From: Hyphomicrobiales bacterium
GTDB taxonomy: Bacteria; Pseudomonadota; Alphaproteobacteria; Rhizobiales; Rhizobiaceae
Assembly: GCA_900466945.1 (NCBI GenBank)
Contig: UBNV01000006.1
Location: 558,001-622,000 of the forward strand
Direction of reading: 5' to 3'
Length of the DNA: 64,000 bases
Shown here: in pieces, positions 1 to 9,510 of the stretch
Layout: every line of letters starts with the position of its first letter
Position numbering within the stretch: position 1 is the stretch's first letter
The notes under the pieces: model-generated
Seen by the model: the letters and a program-made list of their open reading frames with translations, nothing else
Database searches by the model: none
What the model was told of the DNA's origin: nothing
Made by a program: the position numbers and the translations under genes

Positions 1-682
1 CGATCCCGTCGGCATAGATCGGTCCGAGCGAGCGGAAGCTCGAATTGGTGAGCCCGATGACGATGCAGCCGACGGTGGCGAGCGGTGAGACCGACCAGAG
101 CACCTTGATATCGAACTTGACGTCCTTCGGCGGCGCGGGGCTCGACTTGTCGGCAAACGAGATCGGCACCAGCGACAGCGAGAGCGCCATGGCGATGATG
201 GCGAAGAGATCGATGCCGGAGACCCCAAAGAGCGGGATCATGTACTGCGCCGCCGTCACCGAGCCGAGGTCAACGAAGCGATAGACGGAGAGCGTGCGCG
301 CCCGGTTCGCATTGGTGACGCGGGCGTTCAGCCAGCTTTCGACGACGGCGAAGAGGCCAGCAAAGCAGGCACCCTGGACGAGGCGCATCAGGAACCAGGA
401 GATCGGGTCAATTACCAGCACCATCATGATCGAGGCGGCGGAGGCGATGGCCGCGAGCGCCGAGAAAGCGCGGATATGGCCGATCGCCCGCATGATCTTG
501 GTGATGTAAACGCAGCCGAACACGAAGCCGATGAAATAGCCCGCACCGACCATGCCGATCACCGAGGTGCTGAAGCCCTCATCGATGCCGCGCAGCGCGA
601 TGAAGGTCCCCTGCAAACCGTTGCCGCCGATCAGTATGCCGGCGGTGACGAGAAGCGGGATGAGGGGGCGGATATCATGCAT
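1..682 (-). CDS. MFS transporter, C-terminal part outside window
   Basis: Reading the minus strand from an ATG at 682 gives at least 227 codons without a stop, running off the left edge. The protein begins MHDIRPLIPLLVTAGILIGG and has alternating hydrophobic helices, with the GxFAGxxxVxESWLN stretch near residue 105-120 seen in YcaD-like major facilitator proteins. It should be an inner-membrane secondary transporter; the substrate cannot be told. No strong Shine-Dalgarno sequence precedes the ATG, so a different nearby start is possible. The gene faces away from the other left-edge genes. Confidence 0.82.
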   Translation of the reverse strand, partial: MHDIRPLIPLLVTAGILIGGNGLQGTFIALRGIDEGFSTSVIGMVGAGYFIGFVFGCVYITKIMRAIGHIRAFSALAAIASAASIMMVLVIDPISWFLMRLVQGACFAGLFAVVESWLNARVTNANRARTLSVYRFVDLGSVTAAQYMIPLFGVSGIDLFAIIAMALSLSLVPISFADKSSPAPPKDVKFDIKVLWSVSPLATVGCIVIGLTNSSFRSLGPIYADGI

Positions 683-810
683 GAAGGGCCTGCAGGCCGC
701 GGCGCGGGGTGGGTGAGTCGGTGCCGTGGCAGGTCCGCATTCCTAGACCTGTTCGGCGGACGGCGACAGGCCAAATTCGACGCCCGCCGCCACTCGCCCC
801 GAATTTGTCT

Positions 811-1656
811 TCAAAGGAAGGGCCGGCCTTGCACTGCCTGCAGGAAGGTTGCTGCCACCACGGCCAGCGACAGGATCGCGCCGACCAGAATGCCGGATCG
901 GGCGAGGCGCGGCAGGAAGCGGTCGAGCGTCAAGCCGAGGATCGGGAGCGCCTGCATGATGTGGGTGGCAAAGAAATGTGGCACGCGAAGATCGCCGCCG
1001 GTTCGCGACCAGCCGAACAGCGGCAAACCGCCCATATCCGTCTTGATGCCACCAACCCAGTGGCCGGGACCGTCGATCGCGCCGCTGGCCAGTGGAAAGG
1101 CGGTGAGCAGCGTTGCGATGCTGCCGAGAACGAGCCCCCAGCCGGCGCCGAGGCGCAAGCCCGTCGGTGCATCGGGGCGTGGTCGCAGCAGGATGTAGAG
1201 CCCGAGCACGAGGCCCGAAAGGACAAGCAGGGTCGCGCCGAGACCCATGAGTCGATAGGCAATCGTTTCGAATTCGGTTCCGAGGTTGAAGTGCGACGCC
1301 CGTCCACGGGCGGCCTGCAGCGTGATGTAGAGGATCTCGCCGCCCGCGGTCACCACGGCGACAAGGGACGTGAACCAGACACCGCGTCCGGCGCGGGCGC
1401 GGGCTTCGATGAGCGGTAAGAGCAGAAGCAGTGTCGCAAGCATCAACGCCAGCGAGGCCTGGAACTTCAACGGCTTGATCCAGACGCTGATGTCGTTGAT
1501 CAGGCGGTCGTCGATGCCGAGCGCGATCAGGCTCGGGACGGCGAGGGCGATCTGAAATCCGATGCCGACGATCAGCACACGGCGGGTTCTTTGTTCGCCA
1601 GCAGCGAGATCCTGCGACGGTGCGAGCATGATGCTGTCATTGAAGAGCATGGTCAT
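811..1656 (-). CDS. Multi-pass membrane protein of unknown function
   Basis: 281 residues with seven or eight predicted hydrophobic segments from about residue 28 onward. A conserved-looking VPHFFATHIMQALP stretch near residue 225 carries two histidines in or next to a helix, which could bind a metal or heme, but this is inference. It starts three bases after the stop of the ABA4-like gene, so the two are almost certainly co-transcribed from the promoter region next to the TetR gene. I do not recognise a characterised family. The ATG at 1650 is an alternative start. Confidence 0.8.
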   Translation of the reverse strand: MTMLFNDSIMLAPSQDLAAGEQRTRRVLIVGIGFQIALAVPSLIALGIDDRLINDISVWIKPLKFQASLALMLATLLLLLPLIEARARAGRGVWFTSLVAVVTAGGEILYITLQAARGRASHFNLGTEFETIAYRLMGLGATLLVLSGLVLGLYILLRPRPDAPTGLRLGAGWGLVLGSIATLLTAFPLASGAIDGPGHWVGGIKTDMGGLPLFGWSRTGGDLRVPHFFATHIMQALPILGLTLDRFLPRLARSGILVGAILSLAVVAATFLQAVQGRPFL

Positions 1657-1659
1657 CGG

Positions 1660-2091
1660 TCAGGCCTTTCGGGGGCTGAGCGCGGTTTCAGTCGCGCGGG
1701 TGAGGTAGAAGAGCAGGAGGCCAAGCGGGCCGAACATGAAGGTCGCGACCAGCATCGGCGCCTGCAGCAGCCGGTTGTACCCGCGCTTGTCGGCCTCGAC
1801 GGCAATCCACGTGCCGATGAAGAGATCGAAGGCGAGGTAATGCACCCAGCCGGCGACCAGCACCGGATCGCTCATGAAGAGAGCCCGCACTTCCGCGATC
1901 GACCCGAAGCCGCCGCCCTCGACGCGGAAGAAAAAGACGAGGATCAGGACGGCATAGGTCAGCGATAGCGCGCCGATCAGGCCGAGACGGATGAAGGCGA
2001 TCAGCGCTGCCCAGCGCGGCGCGAGAATGAGCAGCAACCAGCCGGCCATGGCGGTGCTGCTGGCAAGCGAAAACACGGTGTCGGGGGACAT
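1660..2091 (-). CDS. ABA4-like family membrane protein
   Basis: 143 residues and four predicted transmembrane helices. The WVHYLAFDLFIGTWI stretch followed by a FGPLGLLLFYL helix is typical of the ABA4-like (DUF4281) family, named after a plant protein needed for neoxanthin synthesis; bacterial members have no settled role. I chose ATG 2091 because GAGG sits just upstream and the protein then begins directly at the first helix; an upstream in-frame ATG at 2133 lies inside the putative operator. First gene of a two-gene unit with the 281-residue membrane protein, divergent from the TetR regulator. Confidence 0.85.
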   Translation of the reverse strand: MSPDTVFSLASSTAMAGWLLLILAPRWAALIAFIRLGLIGALSLTYAVLILVFFFRVEGGGFGSIAEVRALFMSDPVLVAGWVHYLAFDLFIGTWIAVEADKRGYNRLLQAPMLVATFMFGPLGLLLFYLTRATETALSPRKA

Positions 2092-2101
2092 GGAAACCTC
2101 T

Positions 2102-2150
2102 ATCTTGACGGTGACAAGATGAGGATGGCGCAAAACTTGGCAATGTCAAG
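2102..2150. promoter_or_regulatory. Two candidate TetR operators in a divergent promoter region
   Basis: Two copies of CTTG-N7-CAAG lie at 2104-2118 and 2136-2150, with centres 32 bp apart (about three helical turns). The first is extended to a perfect ATCTTG-N7-CAAGAT inverted repeat (2102-2120). The second overlaps a TTGACA on the minus strand (2153-2148) that could be the -35 of the ABA4-like gene. The position between a TetR gene and its divergent neighbours fits autoregulation and repression of both units. Seen in sequence; binding is inferred. Confidence 0.5.
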
Positions 2151-2194
2151 ATTGGTTTTTTGACAGCAGGCGCGATGCGGAGGTAACTAGAGGG

Positions 2195-2803
2195 ATGGCA
2201 AGACAGAAATCTTATCACCATGGCGACCTGCGTCAGGCGCTGATCGGCACCGGGCTCGACATGCTCGAAGAGCAGGGCCTCGAAGGCCTGACGCTCCGCA
2301 AGCTCGCCGCCCGGGTCGGCGTGTCCCATGCGGCCCCCGAACATCATTTTCCGACCCTGCGTCACCTGATGACAGCCTTTGCCGTCGAAGGTTTCCGGCT
2401 GTTTGCCGCCTCGATGCGGGAGGCCATGGCGGCAGCCCCTGATGATCCGGCAGAGCAGCTACGGGCGGCCTCCCGCGGCTATCTGAACTTTGCCAGGTCC
2501 CGCCCGCAACTCTTCCGCCTGATGTTCACCGCCAACCGCCTCGATTGGGACGACCCGGCCATAGGCCCGCCTGCCAGTGCCGCGCGTGCCGTGCTGGAGG
2601 AGATCTCGTGGCCGGTGGCAAAGCGCATGAAGCTGGATACGCCGGAGGGCAGGGCGGCCGTCGAGCAACTCGTCTGGTCGCAGATCCATGGCCACGCGCA
2701 TCTGATGATCGACGGCAAGCTGCCACCGGAAGGCGATGGCGGCACCGGCTGCGAGCCTTTTGCGGCGCCGCTGGATCTGGCGAGTGTGTTGTTGCCGGAG
2801 TGA
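2195..2803 (+). CDS. TetR/AcrR family transcriptional regulator with WHG-type C-terminal domain
   Basis: 202 residues. The N-terminal helix-turn-helix is at about residues 8-55, including LTLRKLAARVGVSHAAPEHHF. The C-terminal half contains WSQIHGHAHLMIDGKL, which matches the WHG-type ligand-binding domain of this subgroup. It is preceded by AGAGGG directly before the ATG. It is divergent from the ABA4-like/membrane pair and probably represses that operon and itself through the repeats at 2102-2150. Ligand unknown. Confidence 0.92.
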   Translation: MARQKSYHHGDLRQALIGTGLDMLEEQGLEGLTLRKLAARVGVSHAAPEHHFPTLRHLMTAFAVEGFRLFAASMREAMAAAPDDPAEQLRAASRGYLNFARSRPQLFRLMFTANRLDWDDPAIGPPASAARAVLEEISWPVAKRMKLDTPEGRAAVEQLVWSQIHGHAHLMIDGKLPPEGDGGTGCEPFAAPLDLASVLLPE

Positions 2804-2870
2804 CATCTGCACGGCGAGGTTACCAGACTTCGGCGCTTGGAGATCATCGCCGAGTATGAGGAGGAACGGG

Positions 2871-3671
2871 ATGAAAATTATGTGCCTCAACGGCTGGGGC
2901 GGAAAACTCCACCCGGAGCTGACCTCCTACCTCGAGGCTGACGCTCCGGATGTGCTTTGCCTGCAGGAGGTCACGCACAGTCCGTCGGTTACGGCCGACT
3001 GGCTGGTTTACCGCGATGGAGACCACGTCTTGCCACAGCGGGCGAACTTCTTTCGCGACCTCGCTGGAGCCCTTCCCGATCATGTGGCAATGTTCTGTCC
3101 GGCGGCTCAAGGAACGCTCTGGCTGGAAGAGCACCCCTTACCCTCTCAATGGGGACTGGCGACCTTTGTCCACAAATCCCTCCCGATCGTCTCGCAGGCC
3201 CAGGGCTTCGTGCACAAGACGTTCTCGCCGCGCGGCTTCGGAGACCATCCACGATCCAGAAACGCTCATGTCGTCAGGCTCTACGACTTCGAGCAGGACC
3301 GCTACCTCTGTATCGCTCACATGCATGGGCTTCGCGACCTCAACGGAAAGAGCGATACGCCCGAGCGAAGACGGCAAGCGGGACGATTGGCGGAGCTCGT
3401 CGAGCGCGTGGCCGAGCCCGGGGATGGAGTGATCGTCTGTGGCGATTTTAATGTCGAGCCGGGCAGTGAAACCTTCTCGGTGCTCGGCGCAGTCGGGCTG
3501 GTCGATCTCGTGACTGCTAGAGGGTTCGAGGGCACCCGCACAACCCACTACGCCAAACCCGGCCGTTTTGCCGATTACATGCTGGTGAACGGAGACGTCA
3601 CGGTTCAGGACTTCTCTGTCGTCAGATATCCGGAGGTCTCAGACCATTGTCCGCTGGTGCTGACGATATGA
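2871..3671 (+). CDS. Endonuclease/exonuclease/phosphatase family protein
   Basis: 266 residues. The metal-dependent EEP fold is shown by Asn7 and Glu33 (LQEV) at the start, a GDFNVEPGS motif in the last third, and the final SDHCPL motif (Asp258, His259). Members cleave phosphodiester or phosphomonoester bonds in nucleic acids, lipids or nucleotides; the substrate here is unknown. ATG 2871 is chosen because GAGGAG lies 5-10 bases upstream; the open frame extends further upstream without family similarity. No signal peptide, so likely cytoplasmic. It follows the TetR gene by 67 bases and may be transcribed with it. Confidence 0.85.
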   Translation: MKIMCLNGWGGKLHPELTSYLEADAPDVLCLQEVTHSPSVTADWLVYRDGDHVLPQRANFFRDLAGALPDHVAMFCPAAQGTLWLEEHPLPSQWGLATFVHKSLPIVSQAQGFVHKTFSPRGFGDHPRSRNAHVVRLYDFEQDRYLCIAHMHGLRDLNGKSDTPERRRQAGRLAELVERVAEPGDGVIVCGDFNVEPGSETFSVLGAVGLVDLVTARGFEGTRTTHYAKPGRFADYMLVNGDVTVQDFSVVRYPEVSDHCPLVLTI

Positions 3672-3701
3672 TGAGCCCGTAAGCAGTTCGGCTTGAAAAG
3701 G

Positions 3702-3737
3702 GTCAAGGCTTGGTACTGTGACGCGTCCAGCCTTGAC
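3702..3737. repeat. Inverted repeat upstream of aspS with -35-like arms
   Basis: Arms at 3702-3713 (GTCAAGGCTTGG) and 3727-3737 (CCAGCCTTGAC) pair over 11 bases with one bulged T around a 13-base loop. The right arm reads CTTGACA on the plus strand and could be the aspS -35; the left arm gives the same type of sequence on the other strand. No T-run follows, so it is not an obvious terminator. It may be an operator or an RNA hairpin; unproven. Confidence 0.35.
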
Positions 3738-3842
3738 AAATCAGGCGCACCATGCGCTTTTCCGCCCGATTTTCTATCGGCTGGCCGTGTGCCGGATTCT
3801 TGTGCCCGCCAGCCGTCTACCAGTCCAGGAAAGCACGACATC

Positions 3843-5633
3843 ATGCATCGTTACCGCAGCCACACCTGTGCCGCTCTTCGCAAGTCCGACGTCGGTCAGA
3901 CCGTCCGCCTCTCGGGCTGGGTCCACCGTGTCCGTGACCATGGCGGCGTGCTCTTCATCGACCTGCGCGACCATTACGGCATAACCCAGGTCGTGGCCGA
4001 TCCCGATAGCCCGGCCTTCAAGCTGGCCGAAACCGTGCGTGGCGAATGGGTCATCCGCATCGATGGCCTCGTCAAGGCCCGTTCGGAAGAGACCACCAAC
4101 AAGGCCATGGCAACCGGCGAGATCGAGCTCTACGCTCAGGAGATCGAAGTTCTCTCGGCCGCCAAGGAACTGCCGCTGCCGGTCTTCGGCGAGCCCGACT
4201 ATCCGGAAGACGTGCGCCTGAAGTATCGCTTCATCGACCTGCGCCGCGAAACGCTGCACAAGAACATCGTCAAGCGCACCCAGATCATCTCCTCGATGCG
4301 CACCGGCATGGCCGCTGCCGGTTTTGCCGAATATTCGACCCCGATCCTGACGGCCTCGTCGCCGGAAGGCGCGCGCGACTTCCTCGTGCCGAGCCGCATC
4401 CACGAAGGCAAGTTCTTCGCGCTGCCCCAGGCGCCGCAGCAGTACAAGCAGCTGCTTATGGTCGCCGGCTTCGACCGCTATTTCCAGATCGCCCCCTGCT
4501 TCCGCGACGAAGACCCGCGCGCCGACCGTCTGCCGGGCGAGTTCTACCAGCTCGACGTCGAGATGAGCTTCGTCACCCAGGAAGACGTATGGGCGACGAT
4601 GGAGCCGATGATGACGGAAGTCTTCGAGCAGTTCGCCGAAGGCAAGCCGGTCACCAAGGAATGGCCGCGCATCCCTTACGACGTCGCGATCCGCAAATAT
4701 GGCTCTGACAAGCCTGACCTGCGCAACCCGATCGTCATGGAAGGCGTCACCGACCACTTCCGCGATTCCGGCTTCAAGGTCTTCGCCGGCATGATCGCGT
4801 CCAACCCGAAGGTCGAGATCTGGGCGATCCCGGCCAAGACCGGTGGTTCGCGCGCATTCTGCGACCGCATGAACGCCTGGGCTCAAGGCACCGGCCAGCC
4901 GGGCCTCGGCTATATATTCTGGAAGGAAGAGGACGGCAAGATTGCAGGCTCCGGCCCGCTCGCGAAGAACATCGGCGAAGAGCGCACCGAAGCGATCCGC
5001 CAGCAGCTCGGCCTCGAGCCGGGCGACGCCGCCTTCTTTGTCGCCGGCGATCCGGCCAAGTTCTACAAGTTTGCCGGTGAAGCCCGCACCCGCGCCGGCG
5101 AGGAACTGAACCTCGTCGACCGCGACCGCTTTGAAATGTGCTGGATCGTCGACTTCCCGTTCTACGAATACAACGAGGAAGAAAAGAAGATCGACTTTGC
5201 CCACAACCCCTTCTCGATGCCGCAGGGTGGTCTGGAAGCGCTGGAAAGCCAGGATCCGCTGTCGCTCAAGGCCTATCAGTATGACGCGGTCTGCAATGGC
5301 TTCGAAATCGCCTCGGGCTCGATCCGTAACCAGTCGCCGGAACTGATGGTCAAGGCCTTCGAGAAGGTCGGCCTTTCGAAGGACGATGTCGAGGAACGCT
5401 TCGGCGGCATGTACCGTGCCTTCCAGTATGGGGCACCTCCGCATGGCGGCTGCGCCTTCGGCATCGACCGCGTGGTCATGCTGCTCGTCGGCGCGAAGAA
5501 CCTGCGCGAGATCTCGATCTTCCCGATGAACCAGCAGGCCCAGGACCTGCTGATGAACGCCCCGTCGCCGGCCACGCCCGCGCAGCTGCGCGATCTGTCG
5601 CTGCGCGTGGTGCCGCAGCCGAAGAAGGTCTGA
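3843..5633 (+). CDS. aspS: Aspartyl-tRNA synthetase
   Basis: 596 residues, the normal length for a bacterial class II AspRS. The N-terminal OB-fold anticodon-binding domain begins [19 protein letters not shown]. Class II motif 2 appears as [19 protein letters not shown] and motif 3 as [15 protein letters not shown], with a GAD-type insertion in the middle. The enzyme charges tRNA-Asp in the cytoplasm; in bacteria lacking AsnRS it can also charge tRNA-Asn, which cannot be decided here. ATG 3843 is preceded by AGGAAAG. It is a single gene closed by a strong terminator. Confidence 0.98.
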   Translation: MHRYRSHTCAALRKSDVGQTVRLSGWVHRVRDHGGVLFIDLRDHYGITQVVADPDSPAFKLAETVRGEWVIRIDGLVKARSEETTNKAMATGEIELYAQEIEVLSAAKELPLPVFGEPDYPEDVRLKYRFIDLRRETLHKNIVKRTQIISSMRTGMAAAGFAEYSTPILTASSPEGARDFLVPSRIHEGKFFALPQAPQQYKQLLMVAGFDRYFQIAPCFRDEDPRADRLPGEFYQLDVEMSFVTQEDVWATMEPMMTEVFEQFAEGKPVTKEWPRIPYDVAIRKYGSDKPDLRNPIVMEGVTDHFRDSGFKVFAGMIASNPKVEIWAIPAKTGGSRAFCDRMNAWAQGTGQPGLGYIFWKEEDGKIAGSGPLAKNIGEERTEAIRQQLGLEPGDAAFFVAGDPAKFYKFAGEARTRAGEELNLVDRDRFEMCWIVDFPFYEYNEEEKKIDFAHNPFSMPQGGLEALESQDPLSLKAYQYDAVCNGFEIASGSIRNQSPELMVKAFEKVGLSKDDVEERFGGMYRAFQYGAPPHGGCAFGIDRVVMLLVGAKNLREISIFPMNQQAQDLLMNAPSPATPAQLRDLSLRVVPQPKKV

Positions 5634-5661
5634 TCCACCTAAGGGATCTGGGTATGACCAA

Positions 5662-5686
5662 GGCCGGGAGTGATCCCGGCCTTTTT
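5662..5686 (+). terminator. Rho-independent terminator of aspS
   Basis: Perfect 8-bp stem GGCCGGGA / TCCCGGCC with a GTGA loop, then CTTTTTCG. It is 28 bases after the aspS stop. Confidence 0.85.
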
Positions 5687-5703
5687 CGTTTGTCACAGAG
5701 CCA

Positions 5704-5736
5704 AGAAAAAGCCCCGCTGCTTTCGCAACCGGGCTT
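5704..5736 (-). terminator. Rho-independent terminator of the minus-strand secreted protein gene
   Basis: On the minus strand a 12-bp stem with a GAAA tetraloop (AAGCCCGGTTGC / GCAGCGGGGCTT, one mismatch and one wobble) is followed by TTTTTC. It lies just after the stop at 5758 and is convergent with the aspS terminator. Confidence 0.8.
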
Positions 5737-5757
5737 GTATCCTCACGATCAAGGCGA

Positions 5758-6954
5758 TCAGTCGTTGGCGGTAACCTTCAGCCCGATCAGGCCGGGGATG
5801 GTCTCCGGCGCGCCCATGGCCGCACCCATGATCATCGGGAAGGCGATCGGGTTTGCGGGAGCGGCGGCAATCGTGAGAGCCTTCGGATCGTCGATATAGG
5901 TATTCACCGCGGCGGAGATTTCGTTCTGGATCGCGCCGAGCTTGGCCTGGGCGAGCAGGATCGGCAGCATGCCCTTGACCATCTGCGCCATCTGGGCTCC
6001 GTCGGCACCCTGGCTCTTGCCGGCATAGTCGAGACCGCGCTTGGTGATGCCGGCATCCTCGAAGCGGATCTGGGCGTCTACCAGCGACATCTGCTGCACG
6101 AGGCCGAGCATGGCGAGGCCTGCTGCCTGCTGCGCCTGCTCGTTCTGCGGCTGTGCCTGCATCATGCGGGCCTGTTCCTGCATCTGCTTGACGAGATCCA
6201 GCGTGTAGCCAGACATGGAGAATGCGAGGGAGAGCTTGCCGACATTGGCGAAATCGATCGAATAGTCCTCGATGTCGATCGTGCCGCTCTCGACTTCCCA
6301 GCTGCCGGACATGTTCATGTTGCCGTCGAGTGTAGTGAGGCCGAGCGCTTCGATGGATTCCTTGGCCTTCGGATCTTCGACGGTGCTGAGATCGGCCTTC
6401 ACGCCGGTCACGGTGCCCTCGAAGGTGATCGTGGTCTCGTCTTCGGACAGGCCCATCGTGCCGACGGCTTCCGCCATGGAGAAGACCGGCTTGCCGTCAA
6501 CGGTGACGTCGACCGGACCGCTATGGGCTTCTTCGTAGAACATCAGCGAATCAATGCCCTCGGCATTGGCATCGCCGGGCACATAGACGCCGGAGAGATA
6601 GAGGTCCTGGACCTTGAAGGTGGACTTCTCCTCGGTGACGTTCACTTCGGGGAACTCGACGCGCTCGATATAATAGGCACCGCCTTCTTCCTCGCTGACG
6701 CCCTGAAGGGTCAGTTCCTCAAGCGCCAGAGGCTTTTCAGCAGGCTGGCCCTCGACGCCGAGCTTCAGACCCTTGAGGATGACGTCTGCACCATCGACCT
6801 CGATGCTGTCTGCCGTGAAGCTCGTGCCGCCGGTCGCGAAGGAGGCATTGATCTTCTTGAGCAAATCCTGTCCGTCCAGCGCAAGCGCCGGGCCGGTGAA
6901 CGCGCAAAGCGCCGCGCCCGCGAGCAGAATTCGGGTGGAACGGTACAAGGTCAT
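5758..6954 (-). CDS. Secreted protein of unknown function
   Basis: 398 residues with a Sec signal peptide (MTLYRSTRILLAGAALCAFTG, probable cut after ALA near residue 25). The mature part is acidic and made of beta-rich repeats of the form VDGADVILKGLKLGVEG in the first 120 residues, then a glutamine/methionine-rich segment near 240-270 (QEQARMMQAQPQNEQAQQAA) and an alanine-rich C terminus. It looks periplasmic and faintly like AsmA/DUF945-type envelope proteins, but I cannot assign a family. It is a single gene, divergent from parC, with its own terminator. Confidence 0.78.
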   Translation of the reverse strand: MTLYRSTRILLAGAALCAFTGPALALDGQDLLKKINASFATGGTSFTADSIEVDGADVILKGLKLGVEGQPAEKPLALEELTLQGVSEEEGGAYYIERVEFPEVNVTEEKSTFKVQDLYLSGVYVPGDANAEGIDSLMFYEEAHSGPVDVTVDGKPVFSMAEAVGTMGLSEDETTITFEGTVTGVKADLSTVEDPKAKESIEALGLTTLDGNMNMSGSWEVESGTIDIEDYSIDFANVGKLSLAFSMSGYTLDLVKQMQEQARMMQAQPQNEQAQQAAGLAMLGLVQQMSLVDAQIRFEDAGITKRGLDYAGKSQGADGAQMAQMVKGMLPILLAQAKLGAIQNEISAAVNTYIDDPKALTIAAAPANPIAFPMIMGAAMGAPETIPGLIGLKVTAND

Positions 6955-7160
6955 GACGAGGTCCTCTGTTGCTGTTGGCCGCGAAGAGCGTGCCCAAAAG
7001 GTCGGCGATATTTATAAGGGGGATTGAAAAAACGTCCACCGGTTTTCGCCATAGACCGGTGCGGAGGGATTGTGGCGTGATGACGGTCACAGCCCCTTAA
7101 TCCACAGGCAGAATCCCCGGTTTCCTTGCCGTTCCGGGTCTTCTCGGATAGGGGAGACCC

Positions 7161-9437
7161 ATGGGGACAAATCAGCTTCCGCCCGAAGAGGGTGGCGACA
7201 ACATTCTTCCGGTCGACCTGAAGGCGGCGCTCGAAGAGCGTTATCTCGCCTATGCCTTGTCGACGATCATGCATCGCGCGCTACCGGACGTCCGTGACGG
7301 GCTGAAACCGGTGCATCGCCGCATCATCCATGCGATGAGCGAAATGGGCATCCGGCCGAACTCGGCCTTCAAGAAATGCGCCCGCATCGTCGGTGATGTC
7401 ATCGGTAAGTTCCACCCGCATGGCGACCAGTCGGTCTATGACGCGCTGGTCCGCCTCGCGCAGGATTTCTCCCAGCGTTATCCTGTCGTCGACGGGCAGG
7501 GGAACTTCGGCAATATCGACGGCGATAGCGCTGCTGCCTATCGTTACACCGAAGCCCGCATGACCGACGTGGCGGCCCTGCTGCTCGAAGGCATCGACCA
7601 GGACGCCGTCGATTTCCGTCCGACCTATAACGAGGAAGACGACGAACCGACGGTTCTGCCGGGCGCCTTCCCGAACCTGCTGGCAAACGGTGCTACCGGC
7701 ATCGCAGTCGGCATGGCGACGTCCATCCCGCCGCACAATGCTCACGAGCTCTGCGACGCGGCGCTGTACCTGATCAAGAACCCCGGCGCCTCGGTCGAGG
7801 AGCTGTTCGCCGACCCGGACCATCCTGAGCGCGGCGGTATCGAAGGACCCGATTTCCCAACCGGCGGTGTGATTGTCGAGAGCCGGGCCTCGATGCTCGA
7901 GACCTATCGCACCGGCCGCGGCGGCTTCCGCGTGCGTGCCAAGTGGGAGATCGAGGATCTTGGCCGCGGTGGCTACCAGATCATCGTCACGCAGATCCCG
8001 TTCCAGGTGCAGAAGTCGCGCCTGATCGAAAAGATCGCCGAACTCCTGATCGCCCGCCGCCTGCCGCTGCTCGAAGACGTGCGCGACGAGAGCGCCGAGG
8101 ACGTTCGCCTCGTGCTCGTGCCCAAAAGCCGCACGGTCGACGCGACGCTGCTGATGGAATCGCTGTTCAAGCTCACCGAGCTCGAAAGCCGCATCCCGCT
8201 CAACATGAACGTGCTGTCGCAGGGCAAGGTGCCCAAGGTAATGGCCCTCAACGAGGTGCTGACCGAGTGGCTCGCCCACCGCAAGGACGTGCTGGTCCGC
8301 CGCTCGAAGTTCCGCCTGGCGGCGATCGACCGACGTCTGGAAATCCTCGGCGGTCTGTTGATCGCCTATCTCAATCTCGACGAGGTGATCCGCATCATCC
8401 GCGAAGAGGATGAGCCCAAGCCTGTGATGATCGCCAAATGGGATCTGACCGACAACCAGGCCGAAGCCATCCTCAACATGCGCCTGCGCAATCTGCGCAA
8501 GCTTGAGGAATTCGAGATCCGCAAGGAGCATGACGCGCTCTCCGCCGAAAAGGCCGAGATCGAATCCCTGCTCGCATCCGATGACAAGCAGTGGCAGACG
8601 GTCGCCTGGGAAATCGGCGAGGTGAAGAAGAAATATGCCAAGGCGACCGAACTCGGCCGCCGCCGCACCGTCTTCTCTGACGCGCCCAGCGCGGATGTCG
8701 AGGCGATCCAGCAGGCGATGATCGAGAAGGAACCGATCACCGTCGTCATCTCTGAGAAGGGCTGGATCCGTGCCCTGAAGGGCCATATCTCCGACACGTC
8801 GGCTCTGACCTTCAAGGAAGGTGACGCGCTGAAGGTGGCCTTCCCGGCCCAGACGACGGACAAGATCCTGCTCGTGACCACGGGTGGCAAGGTCTACACG
8901 CTGGGCGGCGACAAGCTGCCAGGGGGGCGTGGCCATGGTGAACCCTTGCGCATCATCGTCGACATGGAAAACGATCAGGACGTACTGACCGCCTTCGTGC
9001 ATGACGCGACCCGAAAGTTGCTGCTCGTCTCGACCGCCGGAAACGGCTTCATCGTGCCGGAAGGCGAGGTCGTCGCCAATACCCGCAAGGGCAAGCAGGT
9101 GATGAATGTCGGCATGCCGGATGAGACGAAGCTCGTCGTGCCTGTCAGTGGCGACCATCTGGCCGTCGTCGGCGAAAACCGCAAGCTTGTCGTCTTCCCG
9201 CTCGCCCAGATCCCGGAGATGACCCGCGGCAAGGGCGTGCGCCTGCAGCGCTACAAGGATGGCGGCATTTCCGACGTGAAGTGCTTCACGATCGCCGACG
9301 GCCTGACTTGGGCCGATAGTGCCGGCCGCACCTTTACGAAGACGAAGGACGAACTGGTCGAATGGCTCGGCGATCGAGCGACGGCCGGCCGACTGGTCCC
9401 GAAGGGTTTCCCGCGCAGTGGCAAGTTCTCGGGCTGA
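7161..9437 (+). CDS. parC: DNA topoisomerase IV subunit A
   Basis: 758 residues, too short for an alphaproteobacterial GyrA (about 930) and right for ParC. The catalytic tyrosine is Tyr129 in AYRYTEAR, and the winged-helix region [14 protein letters not shown] (86-99) forms the quinolone-pocket segment. C-terminal beta-pinwheel repeats follow after residue 500. With ParE it decatenates daughter chromosomes. Gln90 occupies the position that is Ser in E. coli GyrA (83) and ParC (80). ATG 7161 has AGGGGAGA upstream. Stands alone between a divergent secreted-protein gene and a bidirectional terminator. Confidence 0.95.
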   Translation: MGTNQLPPEEGGDNILPVDLKAALEERYLAYALSTIMHRALPDVRDGLKPVHRRIIHAMSEMGIRPNSAFKKCARIVGDVIGKFHPHGDQSVYDALVRLAQDFSQRYPVVDGQGNFGNIDGDSAAAYRYTEARMTDVAALLLEGIDQDAVDFRPTYNEEDDEPTVLPGAFPNLLANGATGIAVGMATSIPPHNAHELCDAALYLIKNPGASVEELFADPDHPERGGIEGPDFPTGGVIVESRASMLETYRTGRGGFRVRAKWEIEDLGRGGYQIIVTQIPFQVQKSRLIEKIAELLIARRLPLLEDVRDESAEDVRLVLVPKSRTVDATLLMESLFKLTELESRIPLNMNVLSQGKVPKVMALNEVLTEWLAHRKDVLVRRSKFRLAAIDRRLEILGGLLIAYLNLDEVIRIIREEDEPKPVMIAKWDLTDNQAEAILNMRLRNLRKLEEFEIRKEHDALSAEKAEIESLLASDDKQWQTVAWEIGEVKKKYAKATELGRRRTVFSDAPSADVEAIQQAMIEKEPITVVISEKGWIRALKGHISDTSALTFKEGDALKVAFPAQTTDKILLVTTGGKVYTLGGDKLPGGRGHGEPLRIIVDMENDQDVLTAFVHDATRKLLLVSTAGNGFIVPEGEVVANTRKGKQVMNVGMPDETKLVVPVSGDHLAVVGENRKLVVFPLAQIPEMTRGKGVRLQRYKDGGISDVKCFTIADGLTWADSAGRTFTKTKDELVEWLGDRATAGRLVPKGFPRSGKFSG

Positions 9438-9456
9438 TATCCTCGGCACGAAACGA

Positions 9457-9486
9457 AAAAAGCCGGTCGCAATGCGGCCGGCTTTT
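9457..9486. terminator. Bidirectional terminator between parC and the GGDEF-EAL gene
   Basis: Stem AAGCCGGTCGCA with its complement TGCGGCCGGCTT (one wobble), flanked by an A-run on the left and CTTTTCTC on the right. It can stop both parC and the convergent minus-strand gene ending at 9511. Confidence 0.8.
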
Positions 9487-9510
9487 CTCTATGGGTGATG
9501 GCTTCAGCGA

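Noticed and set aside
3774-5696. Antisense open frame of 640 codons opposite aspS
   Set aside because: Composition is rich in Arg/Asp/Leu typical of a shadow frame; it spans terminators and no family is visible.
7281-9449. Long open frame on the minus strand opposite parC (722 codons)
   Set aside because: It mirrors the codon pattern of parC, has no ribosome site and no recognisable domain; in GC-rich genes long antisense frames are normal.
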